Source: Monarcha castaneiventris obscurior
Lineage: Eukaryota > Chordata > Aves > Passeriformes > Monarchidae
DNA: 64,000 nucleotides
Direction of reading: 5' to 3'
NCBI GenBank assembly: GCA_026261815.1
Contig: JAMPIT010000890.1
Span: 13,422,001 to 13,486,000, forward strand
Under the pieces are notes generated by a model. It searched no databases, had not been told where the DNA came from, and worked only from the letters and a program-made list of their open reading frames with translations. Of this stretch, positions 12,301-26,329 are shown one piece after another. The first letter of the stretch is position 1; each line of letters starts with the position of its first letter. A program made the position numbers and the translations under genes.

Positions 12301-14619
12301 GTGCAGTTGAGCAGTGTCCAATCTGTGCTGGGCAGAGCCATGCCCCAGTGCCACTGTCAGCGCTGCCGTGCCCATGCTCACCTCAGCAGTTGCCTCCTGC
12401 TCACACTCTGAAGCCACATGGCCTTGGAGCAGCAGATCCAAGTCCCACTGGCTGAGCAGGCACGGCAGGAATCGGCTGCTCCTGCCCTCCATCCACTCTC
12501 TCCTACAGATTCACCTTCCCACAGGCACCTCATTGCAGCAGGTTGAGAAGTAAATCAACTGGACCTTTGGTAGCTGTCTCCCAGCTGCCACCTCCTCCGG
12601 GGAAAGAGAGGGAATCTGACCCTCCCTCCCATTGTCCATGATCAGATTATGTGCCTTCAGCATCCCCAAACATGATGCCACCACCGTGTGCATAAATGAC
12701 CTCAGCAGGCTACAGGCAGTCTCTAAGCACCTTCAGTAAATGAGTAATTTCATCAGGAGTTTTGGAGTGCTTTACCAATGAGGGAAAGGTGATAATGGCT
12801 TAAATGGCTCATTCTGGCAGGAACAGCACTCAAACAATTAACAGAGCTTTTCTAAACTCCTCTTCCAAGGAGCCACATAATTAGTGTCTCCTTCTAGGGA
12901 GGTATTTACATTCAAATCCTATTTTCTTTAGTCAACAAACACCGAATACCACTCCTGATTCTCCCATCATCATGTAAGACTACATCTTTTATTGCTGCCT
13001 TAGTACCAATGAAAAGAAATACTAAACACATTTTGACACCTAACTTACTTTGCCCCTCTAGTTACAATTAGATGCTTCAGCTCACAAAGCAGTGAAATGC
13101 TAGCTTTTTTTCCACTACCACCAATCTCTCTTTTCAGATCTCACACAATCACCCTTGAATTTTAGGAAATTATTCCTATCTCTCATTCTTGATCTAAAAC
13201 ATCTGGAAGTGGAATTCCAGATTTTGACTTGTGTAAGTGAAGAATAATTTAAAATAATAAAGCTCAAGGGCCAGATTACATGGAAGGAAAGCAACCGTGC
13301 GAGGCCCTTGGAGGGTATGAGGGCGGAAGGAAGGAAGGCCAGATGAGAGCAGAGGCCAGATACAGTAGTCCACATGAACATAAAGTTTTCTCCACTCTGT
13401 TTCCAAACAATTACACAGTGAGATCTTTTAGTACTTAAGTATAAACATAAATTTCCTGGTTTTACAATGCATGCTAAGTGTATTTATTTGTACTGTTTGT
13501 ACTAAGGCTTTTATTTCATACTTTCCAGTGTAAAAGCACAGTTGGACAAGGATAGGATCACCGACTACGGGGAGTCTTCACTTGTGAACAAAGGCTCTGA
13601 ATGTAAATACTGCAATTCAAGAGAGGCTTCTGGCAGAAAAAAAAAATAAAACCAGAGACATTGGAGCAATAATGAACTGCCCAGATTTTAATAACCCTTG
13701 CTCTAGTTCAAAAAGACATTGTTTTTCTAAAATTTTTATGTGAGAACCATGCTACAGAACATTGTATAATTGTAACACTTAACGTGAAGAAGCTTTTTTC
13801 ACTTAGCTACAACTAAATCAATTCTTTGGTTCCTCAGTAAGCACAAGAATGTGAGGGTGTTAATTCCAAACTAAGCCCCCTACAATTCTATTGAAAGGTA
13901 AGTCATGAAACACACAGCATCATGGAGAGATGGTCCCCAAGCAGGAAAGGAGAATATTTCATTTTGCCTCATTTGTACCATATCACATTTATAAAAAAGC
14001 ACAATTAGGACACAAGTCCTGGATAAGCTCAGACAGGAGCAAACTACCTTGATAGGAATATTTATTTTTAGTTATATTCAACAGAGTAGGATCAGACCAA
14101 AATAGCATTTTATGTGAAGCTGACAAAGAAAGAGATGGAATATGTAAATAGGCAGCCTTCGAAATGGACCAAAATAACACTGAGAACAGCTTTTTAAAAG
14201 GGTGCCCTACTGTCTCCTTGAGTAATAGATGGATACCATACTGAGCATTCTTGCTAACCATCCCATGCAGCACAGTCTTCCCTACAGCACTCTGCCTAAT
14301 GTGGAATGGTATTCTACTTGTGAAGGGCAATTCCTTTCAGTTGCCCTAGGACAGTAACCTTAGTCTCGGTTAACTTGTCAGTTTTGTCATATTTTGAAAC
14401 TAATATCACAGCTCATGACATCTCAGCAGACCATAACAAGGTGAACTAGTAGCAAAATGTTCTCTACTCTGTTGTCCATAGCAATACAGTTGTAACCAAA
14501 CCAACTGTTGTTGTTTATACATTGTTGTTGGATACTCATCTTTTAACTTCATTTCCCCAGAACCAGGCTGGAGATGAATACTTCAGAACACAAGTATTGA
14601 AGGAATTAAAAAAAAAAAA
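9309..14619. other. Gene-free stretch
   Basis: No supportable gene. It holds a T run near 11039-11052 and a GC-richer patch at about 12290-12510, where overlapping short frames appear on both strands because stop codons are rare rather than because of coding. There is an A run at 13640. Near 13990-14330 the minus strand has a 113-codon frame beginning with TTG. It has no recognisable domain, and I do not call it a gene. Confidence 0.65.
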
Positions 14620-14830
14620 AAGGCACAGAAACATTAGGATTAAAAGGCCATCTGGCCTTCAGTATCTCCTTACTTTGGGATGGCGCTAATTCAGCCATCC
14701 TGTTTTCTCACAACATCCCTCAATACTGCCATTCTCTAGAAAGAAATCTAGGTGTCTTCTGACTTCATTTATGCTTTTAGCTTCTAAATGACTTCCCCGA
14801 AATTTATTCCATATGTTTACCATTCATTCT
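14620..14830 (-). mobile_element. Probable ancient CR1-like LINE remnant
   Basis: The plus strand resembles the antisense 3' region of old amniote CR1 copies. A 'TAGGATTAAAAGGCCATCTGGCCTTC' start is followed, after diverged sequence, by 'TAGCTTCTAAATGACTTCC..GAAATTTATTCCATATGTTTACCATTCATT'. That corresponds in order to the conserved 'ttccacaggttaaccat' segment near the CR1 3' end. No ATTCTATG-type terminus survives, and divergence is high. The call rests on remembered consensus wording and could be wrong. Confidence 0.45.
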
Positions 14831-16083
14831 CTCATGAAACAGCCCATAACCTGAACAGAAATGGATAAAAATTTCCCCACCAAGCTGACATCTGGCTGTC
14901 TCCTTCTGCTTCTCCTGAGCCTTCCCTGCATACACACCAGGCTGACCGAGCTACCGATAGAGTTTTCTTTTCTCTCCCTAGTGAAAAATTTATAACCAGC
15001 AGCTCTTCGTGTCTCACCTTATTGGAAATGTATGCTGAAGTTGCTACCATTTTTTCAAATGAATGACATGAAACCTAACCTTTTGTACTATTAAATACTA
15101 TAAAATATGTACTGTTTCCTTCAACAAATTCTTCAGAAGTACTGTTATCAAACACCAAAGAAGATCAATAACAGTCTCAGAAGCTCCAGTCTCACATTTA
15201 AGAATGTTTCAGGGCACATCCAGGCCCTTGTAATAAAGTCTGACAGATATGCAGTCTCACACGGTTCTCCTTTAAGTACCAGTATAAGGAAATTAATTCA
15301 AAACAATCCATTTATTGTTAATAGCATTAAACTGGCACAAGAAAAATTTAGTTCAGTCTTGAATTTATACTAGTACCTTGGCGTTCAGAAGAGTCACAGA
15401 AGTTGTACATTAATTTCTTACCCACAGCAAGGGGCCCCATGTGGGACAATGTGCTCTGTCACACTGTGAAATGCTAGACCTGGATCCACAGCTAGAGAAA
15501 ACCCACAGTACCTCAAGGGGCCGTTCTTTCTTTGCATATTCTGATATAAGCTTATTTGGCTACCTAATTTTCACTGAAAACTCCAAAGAAATGTAGGTAA
15601 TATTAATAGCAGAAAACTGGTAGAAAACGGCTGAATTCCATGTTGGAACTTGACTGCCCATTTTTCGGCATTGAGGAACATTGGCCTTCCATGTCAGAGC
15701 CATCAGTGTGCATAACTCATGACAAACAAGCTGTTGTTTTTCTCTATGAGCAGCACCAAGAGAGTATCTGGCCGCTCAGGACTAATGTAACATAAACTCC
15801 TTATATTTGCAGCACATCCATCCTTTCAGGAGCTCTTGTGACTACAAGGAAACAAAAATACTAAATCAAAACAGAGCTTTATTTTGCACACATACTCCAG
15901 AGCAAAATGAGAAGGAACCTACAGCAGTATTTGATCAGTCTAACACTGTCTCACAGTGTAGTTAATTCCATGATAGAAGCTAACCTTCCACTTCACCTGA
16001 GTGTCACAGATTAAGATACGCTACACAAATGAAGAGAAATTAGACTTAAAAATTATTTAATCTTAGTCCTTTGGAAAAGTTAA
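14831..16083. other. Gene-free stretch
   Basis: AT-rich sequence with short non-informative frames only. No repeat or RNA signal was recognised. Confidence 0.6.

Positions 16084-16131
<48 letters not shown>
16084..16131. repeat. (AAT)n trinucleotide microsatellite, about 16 units
   Basis: An uninterrupted ATA/AAT tandem array of about 48 bases. It reads as poly-tyrosine in one antisense frame (near 16131-16084), which explains the 72-codon minus-strand frame there. A perfect trinucleotide array of this length is expected to vary in length between individuals. Confidence 0.97.
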
Positions 16132-19100
16132 GATCAAGCAATTGCTTATATCTGCTTAAATGAAAACTGCAGTTAAAATCACCAGTGATTTTACTGAGGA
16201 AGGAAGCTTGAAATGCTCCTGTAGCTGATGACTGAGACACTATTTCCTTTCTATTTTGCCACAATACATGACGTTTTCTTTAAACACAACCCATTAAATA
16301 TTGCTCTGAAAAATCCCTCAGTTACTGAAAGGGTTTCTAAGGAGCTCAAAATGCTGGAATTTCAAACCCCATAGGAGAATTTGGTTAGAAAGACAGATGT
16401 GGTCATATTCATGAGAACTTGTTTTCCATATTCTTAATCACCTCCAGACTTTGCAGAAGTCATAGAGTGCAGGAAAGGTATAGGAACATATGCTTTGTTT
16501 GCTGCCTACAGTGTGTTACATTCCAACTAAGTATTAAGTCTCTGGAAACCAAACAAAACCTCATACTTTATCAATAGATAAATAGATAAATAGAGAGTGC
16601 CATGACTGATAACATCATGGAACATGCTTGAGAACTAATGGCTTCTCTGCTGCAGAGTGAAGAAATTAATCATGTAATTTAGAAATCATAAATACTACTT
16701 TACAGACTTTTGATTACATGACCCATCAAAAAAGAAAGAAAAACCCAAACCGAATCCAGGATTAATATCAACACAACTCTACCTCAAAGGTAATAAAAGT
16801 CAGGAATTAATTCCTGTTCCAGCCCTCATGTGAAGCACACCAAAAATCTTGTCTTTCTGATGCTCAAACTCTGCTAGTGAAGAGCTTAAAAAATAAAAAA
16901 CAAGCAAAGCCTTCTGTCAAGTACTTTTCCTTAAAAAAACTTTGCTAGTACATAGCATAAATAACACTCAACTCTTTCTTTTCTCTGATATTTTAAAGCA
17001 AATGCTGCCAATGGAATAAACACGTGAATAAACCCTGCTGTCAAAAAATGAATCAAGTCTGAGACTTACCAATGTTTTTTATGGGGAAAGAAATGACTAG
17101 CAGGTGAAGTAGACACTGCCTCATTAAGCTGTCACATTACATTTCATTAATGACTTTTGGTTTCTAATGGGATAAGAACTCTAAATGTTTACTATATTAC
17201 CAAAAAAAATATGCTCAAAATGTTTCCATTAGCTAATAAAAATTTGATCCTGCAACAAAGATTTAAAAAAGCAAAATCAGTCTGCATATCTTTCCTTGCT
17301 TGCTTTTTGCAAAACAAAGAAAAACCACAAATACCAGGCCATATTCAGATGGTACGGTTGCTAACAATTTAAGTGAAAATATTAACTAGCAAATGTATCA
17401 ACAAATTGCTCCTCTATAAAATAAAGACAAGCATCAAAGAAACAATTCTATTTTTTAGAAAATTAATTTCGAGTTGGAAATGTGTTTTTAGTGATTTTCC
17501 CTATTCACAAAAATAGCCACAACTCATCCAAATTAGAATTCTAGTCAAGTTTGTTTCCGCCAAGTTTCAAGTCAGTACCTTTCAGCATCCAGATAATATT
17601 TCTAAGGAGAAAGTGTGATAAATACAGTCTTACTGCTTGACAAGGCAATAACATTGCTGAAAAGAGATTTTCAACTTGTATTCATAATCCTCTTCCTTTC
17701 TTATGTCATTACATTAAACAAGAAATTATAGTTCAGCCACTGAAACGGCAACCTAATTAGGCTGAAGGAAATACTCAAGTTTTGCAGCATTTTGATACTT
17801 AACCCTCTATTTTTTCACACAGATTCTTCCATAAAACCTTTCTTTGATTTTAGCACCTCATGATGAATTCAGGTAGCTTTTCTGTTACAGGATTTTTAGT
17901 TTGGCTGTGCTGAAAAATTCTGTACAGTTTTGATTTATACTCTGTTCCACATATAAATTTGAGGGAACAGATTATTCCAGATGCTGTATGAGACAGTTTT
18001 CTGTTTTCCAGACAGTGTTATTTAAAAGATTTCAGTTTATTTTATGTTTTCCTGTAAATTACAGTAACCAGGAACTGAAAGCTTAGTTAGAGACTAGCTG
18101 GAAAAACAAATTATCGGTTAAAAGAGATTAATTTTAAAATAAGATTTTAAGAAGCAAATTATGTGAATATGCTACAAATGCAATTTTTCAAGATGCACAG
18201 AATACTTCTCTGGCAAGGAGAGTTCTTTTATCCCAGTCCTTACTTACATTCATACCTGATCATTGAGGACTGTCATTCAACATCAGTCTTTTGTCAGATG
18301 TGCTACTTCAGTACCTTAAGTTGTCACAACACCGGCTATGGCTGTTAACTACACCTTCAAAACTAGTGTAGGGAACTAGCTGCAGATTCCCAATTATTTT
18401 CCACCAGCTTTGCCACAAGGTGACTACAGGCACATACCTGTACCTTCACTGCCTTCCAACCACACCAAAACCCTAGATAGCCATTCATTAACAGAATTTT
18501 GTTCCATATTTCTTGGTCATAATCTCCCATCACCTTTCACTTCCCTGTACTCTTCCCAATTACAATTCTTCCAACCATTCTCTTCAGAGAGAATGAGTGG
18601 TTTAGCAACTATTGCAATTTCCTTTTGTACCATTCATCCACTGCAAAGAGAATGCCGCCAAAAAGAGTCTACAGCTGAGATCGTTTGTCATCTGGGTTCA
18701 AGAAATAATTAACCTGCTGCTTCAGTAGCTCTAAGTTTCATTACACGGATTTTTTGACACTGTGCAAGTCTGAGTGACTGCAGCAAAGCACAGACCTTCA
18801 TGAACAACTGCCATTGAGCAGTGATGTGTTGACAGAGTTTTTCTTTAAACAAAATCTTCATTTCTCAGCATTTTTCTATGGTCAAGAGAAGCTAGACAGC
18901 TCAGGAGTGGTTCCCCACAAGGCTCCAGGACAGGCTGGCCTCAGCAGCTGTCTGTTGACCCTTGCTGATTTAAGGACTTTGTCAGAGCAGATGGTTTCCC
19001 AGGTAAACACTTCAAAGAGCTGCAAAGGGAAAAAGCCAGACTAAGAAGCTCCATCCCATTACAGCTCATTAAACACTGGATTGGGTCCAGACATCTTGGC

Positions 19101-19500
19101 AGAGAGTGGGTAAGAGACAGAAGCAAGAAAAATGACAATCATCTTCAGGAGAACACGAATTGTACTGCTTCTCTTTCTCTTCTGGAAAGCAAAAACTGCT
19201 TGCCCAGGGTAGAGACTTCAGAGACAAACCCTCTCCCACCTGTGAAAAGCAGCCCCAGGAAGGAGGGAGAATCCTCCTGCCACTATCATATCAGCCTGGC
19301 AGCCAGTGGATAGGCAGGCATCCTGCCCACTCCCAGCAGATCTGTCCAGTGCAGGAGAGCTTAGCTTAAAGCCTAGTGACAGCCCAGAAAGTTCTCTGTG
19401 CTGCTCTTTCAGCATCCAAGCCACCATGTTCACCACTATCCCACCTCCTACGCCAGGAAAGACACAGTGCTATAGAGAGAGCTCCTATAGAGGGGTTGGT
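16132..19500. other. Gene-free stretch with a small tetranucleotide-type repeat
   Basis: No gene is supported. At about 16573-16600 a short GATAAATA array (roughly three units) forms a minor microsatellite. The rest is unique AT-rich DNA with only short frames. The 100-codon frame near 18410-18712 has no recognisable domain. Confidence 0.6.
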
Positions 19501-19640
19501 TTGAGGTTTTTTTTCTGATTGTTCTTGTGTTGTAGGGCTTTTGTTTATTTGTTTGAGTGATTTTGGGGGCTGTTGGTTTGTTGGGATTTTGTGTGTGTGT
19601 GTGTCTTTGGCAGGATTGTTTATTTTTTTGTAGGGGGAGC
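19501..19640. repeat. T/G-rich low-complexity tract with short (TG)n
   Basis: The plus strand is dominated by T and G, with TTTGTT/GGTTT units and a (TG)n run of about 13 bases near 19592-19604. Antisense to it lies an N/K/P/T-rich pseudo-frame (19448-19648) of the kind low-complexity DNA produces. Confidence 0.85.
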
Positions 19641-22600
19641 AGTATCACTGTTGCACTGGATCAATAAAACCATATTCAAGCTATTGAAACAAGAAAAGTT
19701 AACTTGAATCCATGTATCATGTCAGTAAGTCAGTGAAAAAAAACCCAAAACAAAGTAGAATAAAGAATTATGTAAGTCCTCAAATCAACTATCACTTCAA
19801 GCTTTTCAGTTCAGTTATTTTTCTGGTTGCTTTACCGTTGTGTATTTAATTTTTCTAACTAAAAATAAAAAAAAAAGGCCAAATCAAATCTCATCTATTA
19901 AAACTCACAAAGCATATTAGAATAAAATATGCTTAGGTTCACTTCAGGTCCTGTGAGAAGAAACAGACAGCAATAAAAATTCTTGTAATAGAGAATCTTT
20001 TAAATAACAATTATTCACAGGGATTATAAAATTTCTCCTAAGGTAGGAGTGCTCATTTTCTCAATTCCATCAAAGGCTGTGTATACATAAAGCTGTACAG
20101 CTCTCACGGTAACAGCTGGGCCAGAAACATTAAATATTGTTGGCAAAAAGAAGTCCTTCACAGTTCCATTTGAGCAACCTGCTGGCCCCATTCAGCCATC
20201 AGTATCCACTCTCTCACCCTTCCCACTTCCTTGTCTCAGCTGATCCTAGTATCAAAATAAAACCAGTACTTTTTTTAACAAAATGATATACTTGGAACTT
20301 GTTAGTTTCTCAGCTCATTACAACATTGTAACCAGTTTCTCTTAATTGTTAGGTAGGTACTATTGCCCTTGAATCTTAACTTCTGTAAGAAATTATTCCT
20401 GCTCCCTGTAAGAAATTACTCCTGAAAGTCTGGATCCCCATACCTGAAAATAAATTATAATTTTCCACCCTTTTTTTTCTTTTCTAAAGGAAATGGCAAC
20501 CAATGCAGGAAAGGACATCCGTAAATTACTAAAAATTTCTTCTCCTAAAGTTCTGCTTTATCAACTATCAAACACTCTTGTGGAGAACAGTCTTCTCTAT
20601 GGTGAATCATCAATTACTGGGGCTGAAGGCATATCCAAAATGCCAGACAGCACTCTGCACAAAAATCCTTTAGTCAGGCTACGCATTAGGATAACCATAC
20701 ACTTAAAGTAAGTCAGAACTTGAGACTACAGCATTTAGTCAAGACACACAATAAACTTTGTTTCTTGGTTGATGACCGCATTAATCGAAAACTATCCCAT
20801 TTCTTTCACTCAAATGATTTCACAAGTTTACCTATGAATAAAAAATGGCTCTGAAGGACAGGAAAAATAAATGAGTTCACAAGATGGCACTTGAAGTTTC
20901 ATATTTTCTTAACACTGGATGAGCAGAGAAAACAAAAAGACAAATTTTTAAAAGGATATGTAATAGAAGTATTGGGCAACTGTGAATAATTTCTTTCCTG
21001 TGATGTACTTCCCTGGACAGCTAACGGTGGATAAAACTTCTCTTAACAGAACAGGAAGACAAGTCCTTCTTTAACCCACTGATGAAAGAATCAAGGTGTT
21101 TCGGAGGTATTAGGGGAGATTTGCCATGAATGTGCAAAACAGATCTCTCCTGCTTGATGTTATACAGAACTACAGCACAGCAGTTTCCATGATCACAGCT
21201 TTATTTCTCCTTGGCATGCTCCTTGGTGATATGACGGTTTTTTACCTTATGGAAAGTATCTATACCTTGAAGTGTCCTTTTCTGCTGGCAAACCCCCCCC
21301 ACCCAATCTCTTAACATTGGTTTTTATCTGGTTTTCAGTTGAATGCTGTAGCCATTAAAAAATGAATAGAAATAGAAACAAAAAACCCAAAGAGATGCCA
21401 ATTTGAAAAAACACGTTTTGTTTTTAAATAAACTCCTTTGAAAACCATCAATTTTACATGATGAAAATGATTATTTATTTTATGTCTGTTACTATTCTCT
21501 CAAGTCTGTTTCCAAGCCTCTACTTCTCAAAAGCACATTCAATAAAATCACTCAACTCAATGACTTCCTATTCAACACTAAGAATAAAGAGCCTACAATC
21601 TGGTTTAAAATTATTGATGTCTAAAAAGCATTTCTAGCTAATGATAAAGCTTATATATGAACAGTAAAGAATAGTGAAGGACTACTTGTAGCTGTAATTG
21701 CTACATCATCAACCTCCCCCAAATCACATCTTATGTTTATTTACATTACACATTTTTTATGTCTGCATTCTGTATGCATTTGTATAGGCTTTTTTGGGTT
21801 GGGTTCTTGTTTCCCCTTCAGTAAGCATGTTTCAAGGCACAAGTGAGAGGGAGAATAACTCTAGCATTCACCAGAATGCCAACTGTAGATGAAAGCTCCA
21901 CTTATCCAAGCGACAAGCAAAACACAGAAAGTGGAAAGGTAAGTATTTTTTTTCTCTGTCTATGGCCTTCTCCTCACCAAAAAAATCCTGTTTATGACAG
22001 AAAACTCTGTCACAGACATCTCTGTCCAGGCCTTAAACCAGCTGATTTATTCAGGGGGAAGAATGGTAGTATCAGTGTATCATTTACATTCTTTTGTGAC
22101 TTGATAGATATTAGTTTTCTAAATGAAAAAGGGGAATGAGAACACAGATACACCGGAAGCCTCCTCCTCCGTGTAAAGACTAGTGGAAATAATTACTTTG
22201 TCTTTGGCCCTATCTTTAACCTTCTTGCATGTGGGGATTGGATAGATGACACTGCCTCGGTAACCAGATTTGCGCTACCTCAGGTTTTGCTTTCCTCAGG
22301 AAAAATAAGATATGTTTCCTACAATGTTAATGATGATTTAAACTCCAAGTAACAAGCTGAGGAGAAAGCCTCTAATGGATCTATCTCCAGATGCATTGCA
22401 AAAGATTTTTCATTAGCATACAAAGCAGTATTTTTGACTGATGTTTTTCTGCAAGAAGTTGAGCATCAAAGACAGAGTCTGAGCCAAAGGTGCTTCAAGC
22501 TCTGCTCAACTCATGCATATGGTTTTTCACACAGATTGCAATCCATCCTGATGCACAGAGCTGGAAGAAAAATTGGTTTAGTCCTAAAGGAGTAATTTGA

Positions 22601-25600
22601 ATAAAGTTTTTTTACAAAGATACTTTTTGTTCTTTGCTTCTTTACATACTCATTGGGCACCATGTTTTAATTACAGTGATTCGTATGTGGTGTATTAACA
22701 CCTCTCAGGTGATAAAGAAAGAAGAGCCTCTAGGTCACCAGTACAAATGATAGTATCTATGCATGTCAAAAATACCTTGACACCTACAATATCACCACCT
22801 GTGGTATAAAAGTCAGCTGAGAACAAATAATAAAGCATTTTACAAGGGCAGAGAACTTTTCTTCACCCTCTTGTAGGCTAAGATAGAGGTCCAACAAGTG
22901 TCGTTGGATATGGCATTATAGAATGTGGACGACAGCTTCCTGCATTTTACAGACGCAGTAGGAGAATAACACTTCAGAAGTCGTTGCTTTACTGTTTCAT
23001 TGCTACTTTATTTCCTCCATCCTCCCTCTGATAATCTGAGAAAGTAATTTACATTGCAGCAAGGACAGGAAGAAGTTATATGCTAAGGAATGTTGATTCT
23101 GAAGAGCACTCCTTATTAAATAGCAGTATGCCTTCCTTTCTATTGTACAGGATATATAGAGAGAAAGAAAGGAAACTATGACTCATATTTTCCACTCAAT
23201 TTATACAAAGGCTTCCATTTACATACCAACAACCAAATGTGGGCAGCAAGGAGAGCATACTCACTTCCCCTGTAAATGTAAACTATATGCCCACATGCAC
23301 ACACATCAAGAGGATATGATTACACCCAGTGTAATCAGAAACTCAAATAGTTTGTGACATCTAAACCCAAGATGCATGCATAGTCTAAGGACCATATTCT
23401 GTCCTCAGAAGGATACTCACAGGTTGCATGGATTGCCACATTTTATTGAAGTACTGCAGTAAAACAGATTTTGGTAACGACTTTCATACTTCTGTAGTAT
23501 TTGGCTCTAGCACCTCACAATGATAACATAATTCATATTGAGCCTCACCCTTGAGCCCTGGATATTGACAAATCCAAATTCAAACCTCTCCTCTTCTATG
23601 CCTGCTCTTAGGTGGATCATGTAACTGCTGATCTTCTGATTAATAAATAAGTAGATGACTATCAACAAACTGTTGTCGATTTATGAAGTGATACTTTATC
23701 TATCCTTCAGAAAGCAATGATTTTCCGGCATTTCTCAACTTTCACCACATCATAACAGCATCTGTCTCTAACAAACCCTACTGTGTACCTGGGAAAATGA
23801 TGATCATCATCCTTGCCACCATACAACTAGTGACAGCAGAGACTATGAAAACATAACGCTCAATTCCAGTAAATATACGCTGGTATAATAGCAAATGAAA
23901 TTAATGTTATTTAACTCTTCAGCTTTAGTGTTAGACTTCCTTAAGAATAACCAAAGTTATTCCATAAGAAAAGATAGGGGAAAAGAGAAGGGGAAAAGGA
24001 TGAGGCAGAGGCACAACTGTAACTCAGGGTGCCATGTGATGGTTCTGCCTTGGCTCTTTGCAGCATGAGCAGCAGCACATGAGCCTGGCATGGTCCTACC
24101 TGCCCTGTGTGCCAGCTGGTATGGCCAGGCAGGCCATGGTACCACCATGCCTCTGTTTCTCTGCATGAACACCCAACAGCATCAAGTAAACTTGACAGGA
24201 CATCTCACCTGCAAACCTCTACAACCCATCCAGTGCCTTCTCTCCACTTAGTGACAGGAGCAGAACAGCATTTGTGGTTTGGATAAGGGATTAATCTCAC
24301 AGCACGGCAATGCACTACCCAGCTCCCTGATTTCTGGAAGAGAGGGTGTGGAAAAGGCCTAAGTAATTTCACAGAGGATAAAGCTCTAGGGTAAGACTTC
24401 TGTGGTTAAGCACCATGTGCTATGAATCCCCCTGAGTGATGCAAAACATTCTATAATAATTAAGAGCACATAAGAACACCTTTTGTACCAAAGTATGTAG
24501 ACTTTGCCTTGTGCCAAGTGCTAAATAAAATCCGAATAAAATCTTCCAAATATTCTTACTAAGTGTTATTACACTTACTTGGTTCTACAGATCTTAATTT
24601 TTTAACATAAGAACAAAAACATTATTCAGGAACAGTGTGTTGAAAGTTGGCAGCAATATGTCAAAGCACAAAGGAAAAGAGATGGTTTACTATTTCTTCC
24701 CTATGTTACTGAAGCACCAAAGTTTATTGTAACCTTCAGAGCTGCCGTAATCACTTAAACTACTACTGCTACTATTATTGGCATGTAGTAGTCCAAGGAC
24801 ACTAGCCTTGGGTTCCACATTAAAAAATAATAGCCCAGGGAAAGGTTCTTAACAGAGAAACCTATATAAACCAAGAAACACTTAACCAAAAGCTAGTAGA
24901 CTTAGTGAATAATTCTTTTACTTCACACATTTTTCATTTCAAAATGCCCCTTTTCTTCTAGAAAAGATATTTATGTAAGAGATTGTTGTTTACCATTTGC
25001 ATAACAGGGCATTATTCAAGTGCTTAATATATATTGGTTTACCACTGAGCACAGGAAGAAAATTTTGTGTGAAAGAGAGGAAGTTTTCTTTTTTTTTAGC
25101 AAATCTGCAGGTTCAGGCGGTTCATAAAGGATCCTATAAAAGCTTACATTTCAAATGCAGTCCACGTAGTAAACTGTCAGAACTATAGAAAAAAAGCAAG
25201 AAATCTGTGTGCAAATCAGCCATATTATTCTATCCACTACTGCTGCTCAGAACAAATAGTTCAATGATTACAGTTCAGACTATATTTAGGATAAAGTAAG
25301 CAAAAGGTGCCATGCTAAGGAACAAGAAAAGGTGGAAATAAAAGCTGATCATATTTTCTGAGAAGAGCTTAAGTGCAGTTGATAGGAATAGTTTTTCTTT
25401 TCCATAAGACATATCCAAGGGGTTTGTAAACCAAAGTTTTCCTTGCTTATTCTTAGGCAGTGAGAAGGAAGAGAAACCAGACAGCTATCCATTGGGGAAA
25501 GACTTGGATGTGTCTGCATGACTAATGAACATGGAGATAAAAATCCATTCCTGTAAGCTTTATAATAATCTATTTAACACGTACCTTACCCTCAGTGGAA

Positions 25601-26308
25601 GAGAGCACATTCCTTCAGGATGTAACACTGCAACAGAAACCTCTGTCAGAAAAAACGTGATACATAGCTGAGGATCTGAACAAAGTGTTAATATCTGGTA
25701 CGTGTTTTCCTGGACATGTATTCCTGTGCTGCCATGGAAAAGGGTGTTTGCAGGACTTACAATAATTTTGAAAGCGTGTCTTATTCAGACATATTATTCA
25801 GAAGCTTATTCTTGACTATATACACTTGCATTATAATTAGCTCAGTTCCCAAGCAGAAAGTTTGGGGTTTTATTTTCTGTTTCTGCAAATTTTGCTGTCT
25901 TTGAAAGGCAGTATTTCCTCTCTCACTCATATACAACATAATTTTGTGAGGGAGGGACGCGGACAGAGAGTTTTTGGCCATCTTAGTGTTTTACTCCAAC
26001 AGCCATCACACCTCAGAAGTGAAAGATGCTTCTTGAGGAAACTCAGTTCATCAGGCAAAACCAACTGAAGTACAAGTGAAGCCAAGCCTACAGCTTCAGC
26101 CACTACTTGTATCTGTGAACTCCCCAGAAGCTCTCCCCTCACTAGCATCTCTTCAAGGGCACAAGCCTCAAATGATAGAAGCTGGTGTCATAAAGGGGGT
26201 GGATCTCTTCTGCAGAAACTGATCAACTCCTCCAGAGGCAACACATGCATACTTTTAAATCCAAATCTTACTGGTCTGGCAAAATTAAACCCAAAGTTAC
26301 TATAGCTC
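19641..26308. other. Gene-free stretch
   Basis: No coding gene is supported. Near 21822 a polypyrimidine-AG precedes a block ending in AAAG/GTAAGTA at 21938-21939, but that putative exon has stops in all three forward frames, so it could only be non-coding. A C8 run occurs at 21293-21300. A GC-richer patch at about 24010-24180 carries a 71-codon minus frame with no identifiable domain. Confidence 0.6.
20383..20428. repeat. Two-copy 23-bp tandem duplication
   Basis: CTGTAAGAAATTATTCCTG at 20383 recurs directly at 20406 as CTGTAAGAAATTACTCCTG, with one mismatch in this part of the unit (T/C). The 3-4 bases closing each unit differ. It is most simply a local replication-slippage duplication. 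Confidence 0.8.
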
Positions 26309-26329
26309 AAAAAAAAAAAAAAAAAAAAA
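26309..26329. repeat. Poly(A) run of 21
   Basis: A pure A homopolymer. The upstream 200 bases show no recognisable retrotransposed gene or SINE, so it is treated as a simple homopolymer rather than a retrotransposition tail. Confidence 0.95.

Noticed and set aside
13989..14330. 113-codon minus-strand frame
   Set aside because: Begins with TTG rather than ATG, shows no recognisable domain or splice context, and is within chance expectation for 64 kb read in six frames.
21823..21938. Possible internal exon (pyrimidine tract-CAG before, GTAAGTA after)
   Set aside because: All three forward frames contain stops, so it cannot be a coding exon. Without RNA evidence a non-coding exon is not supportable.
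26309..26329. Poly(A) run considered as the tail of a retrotransposed gene
   Set aside because: No coding or LINE/SINE similarity upstream and no target-site duplication could be identified.
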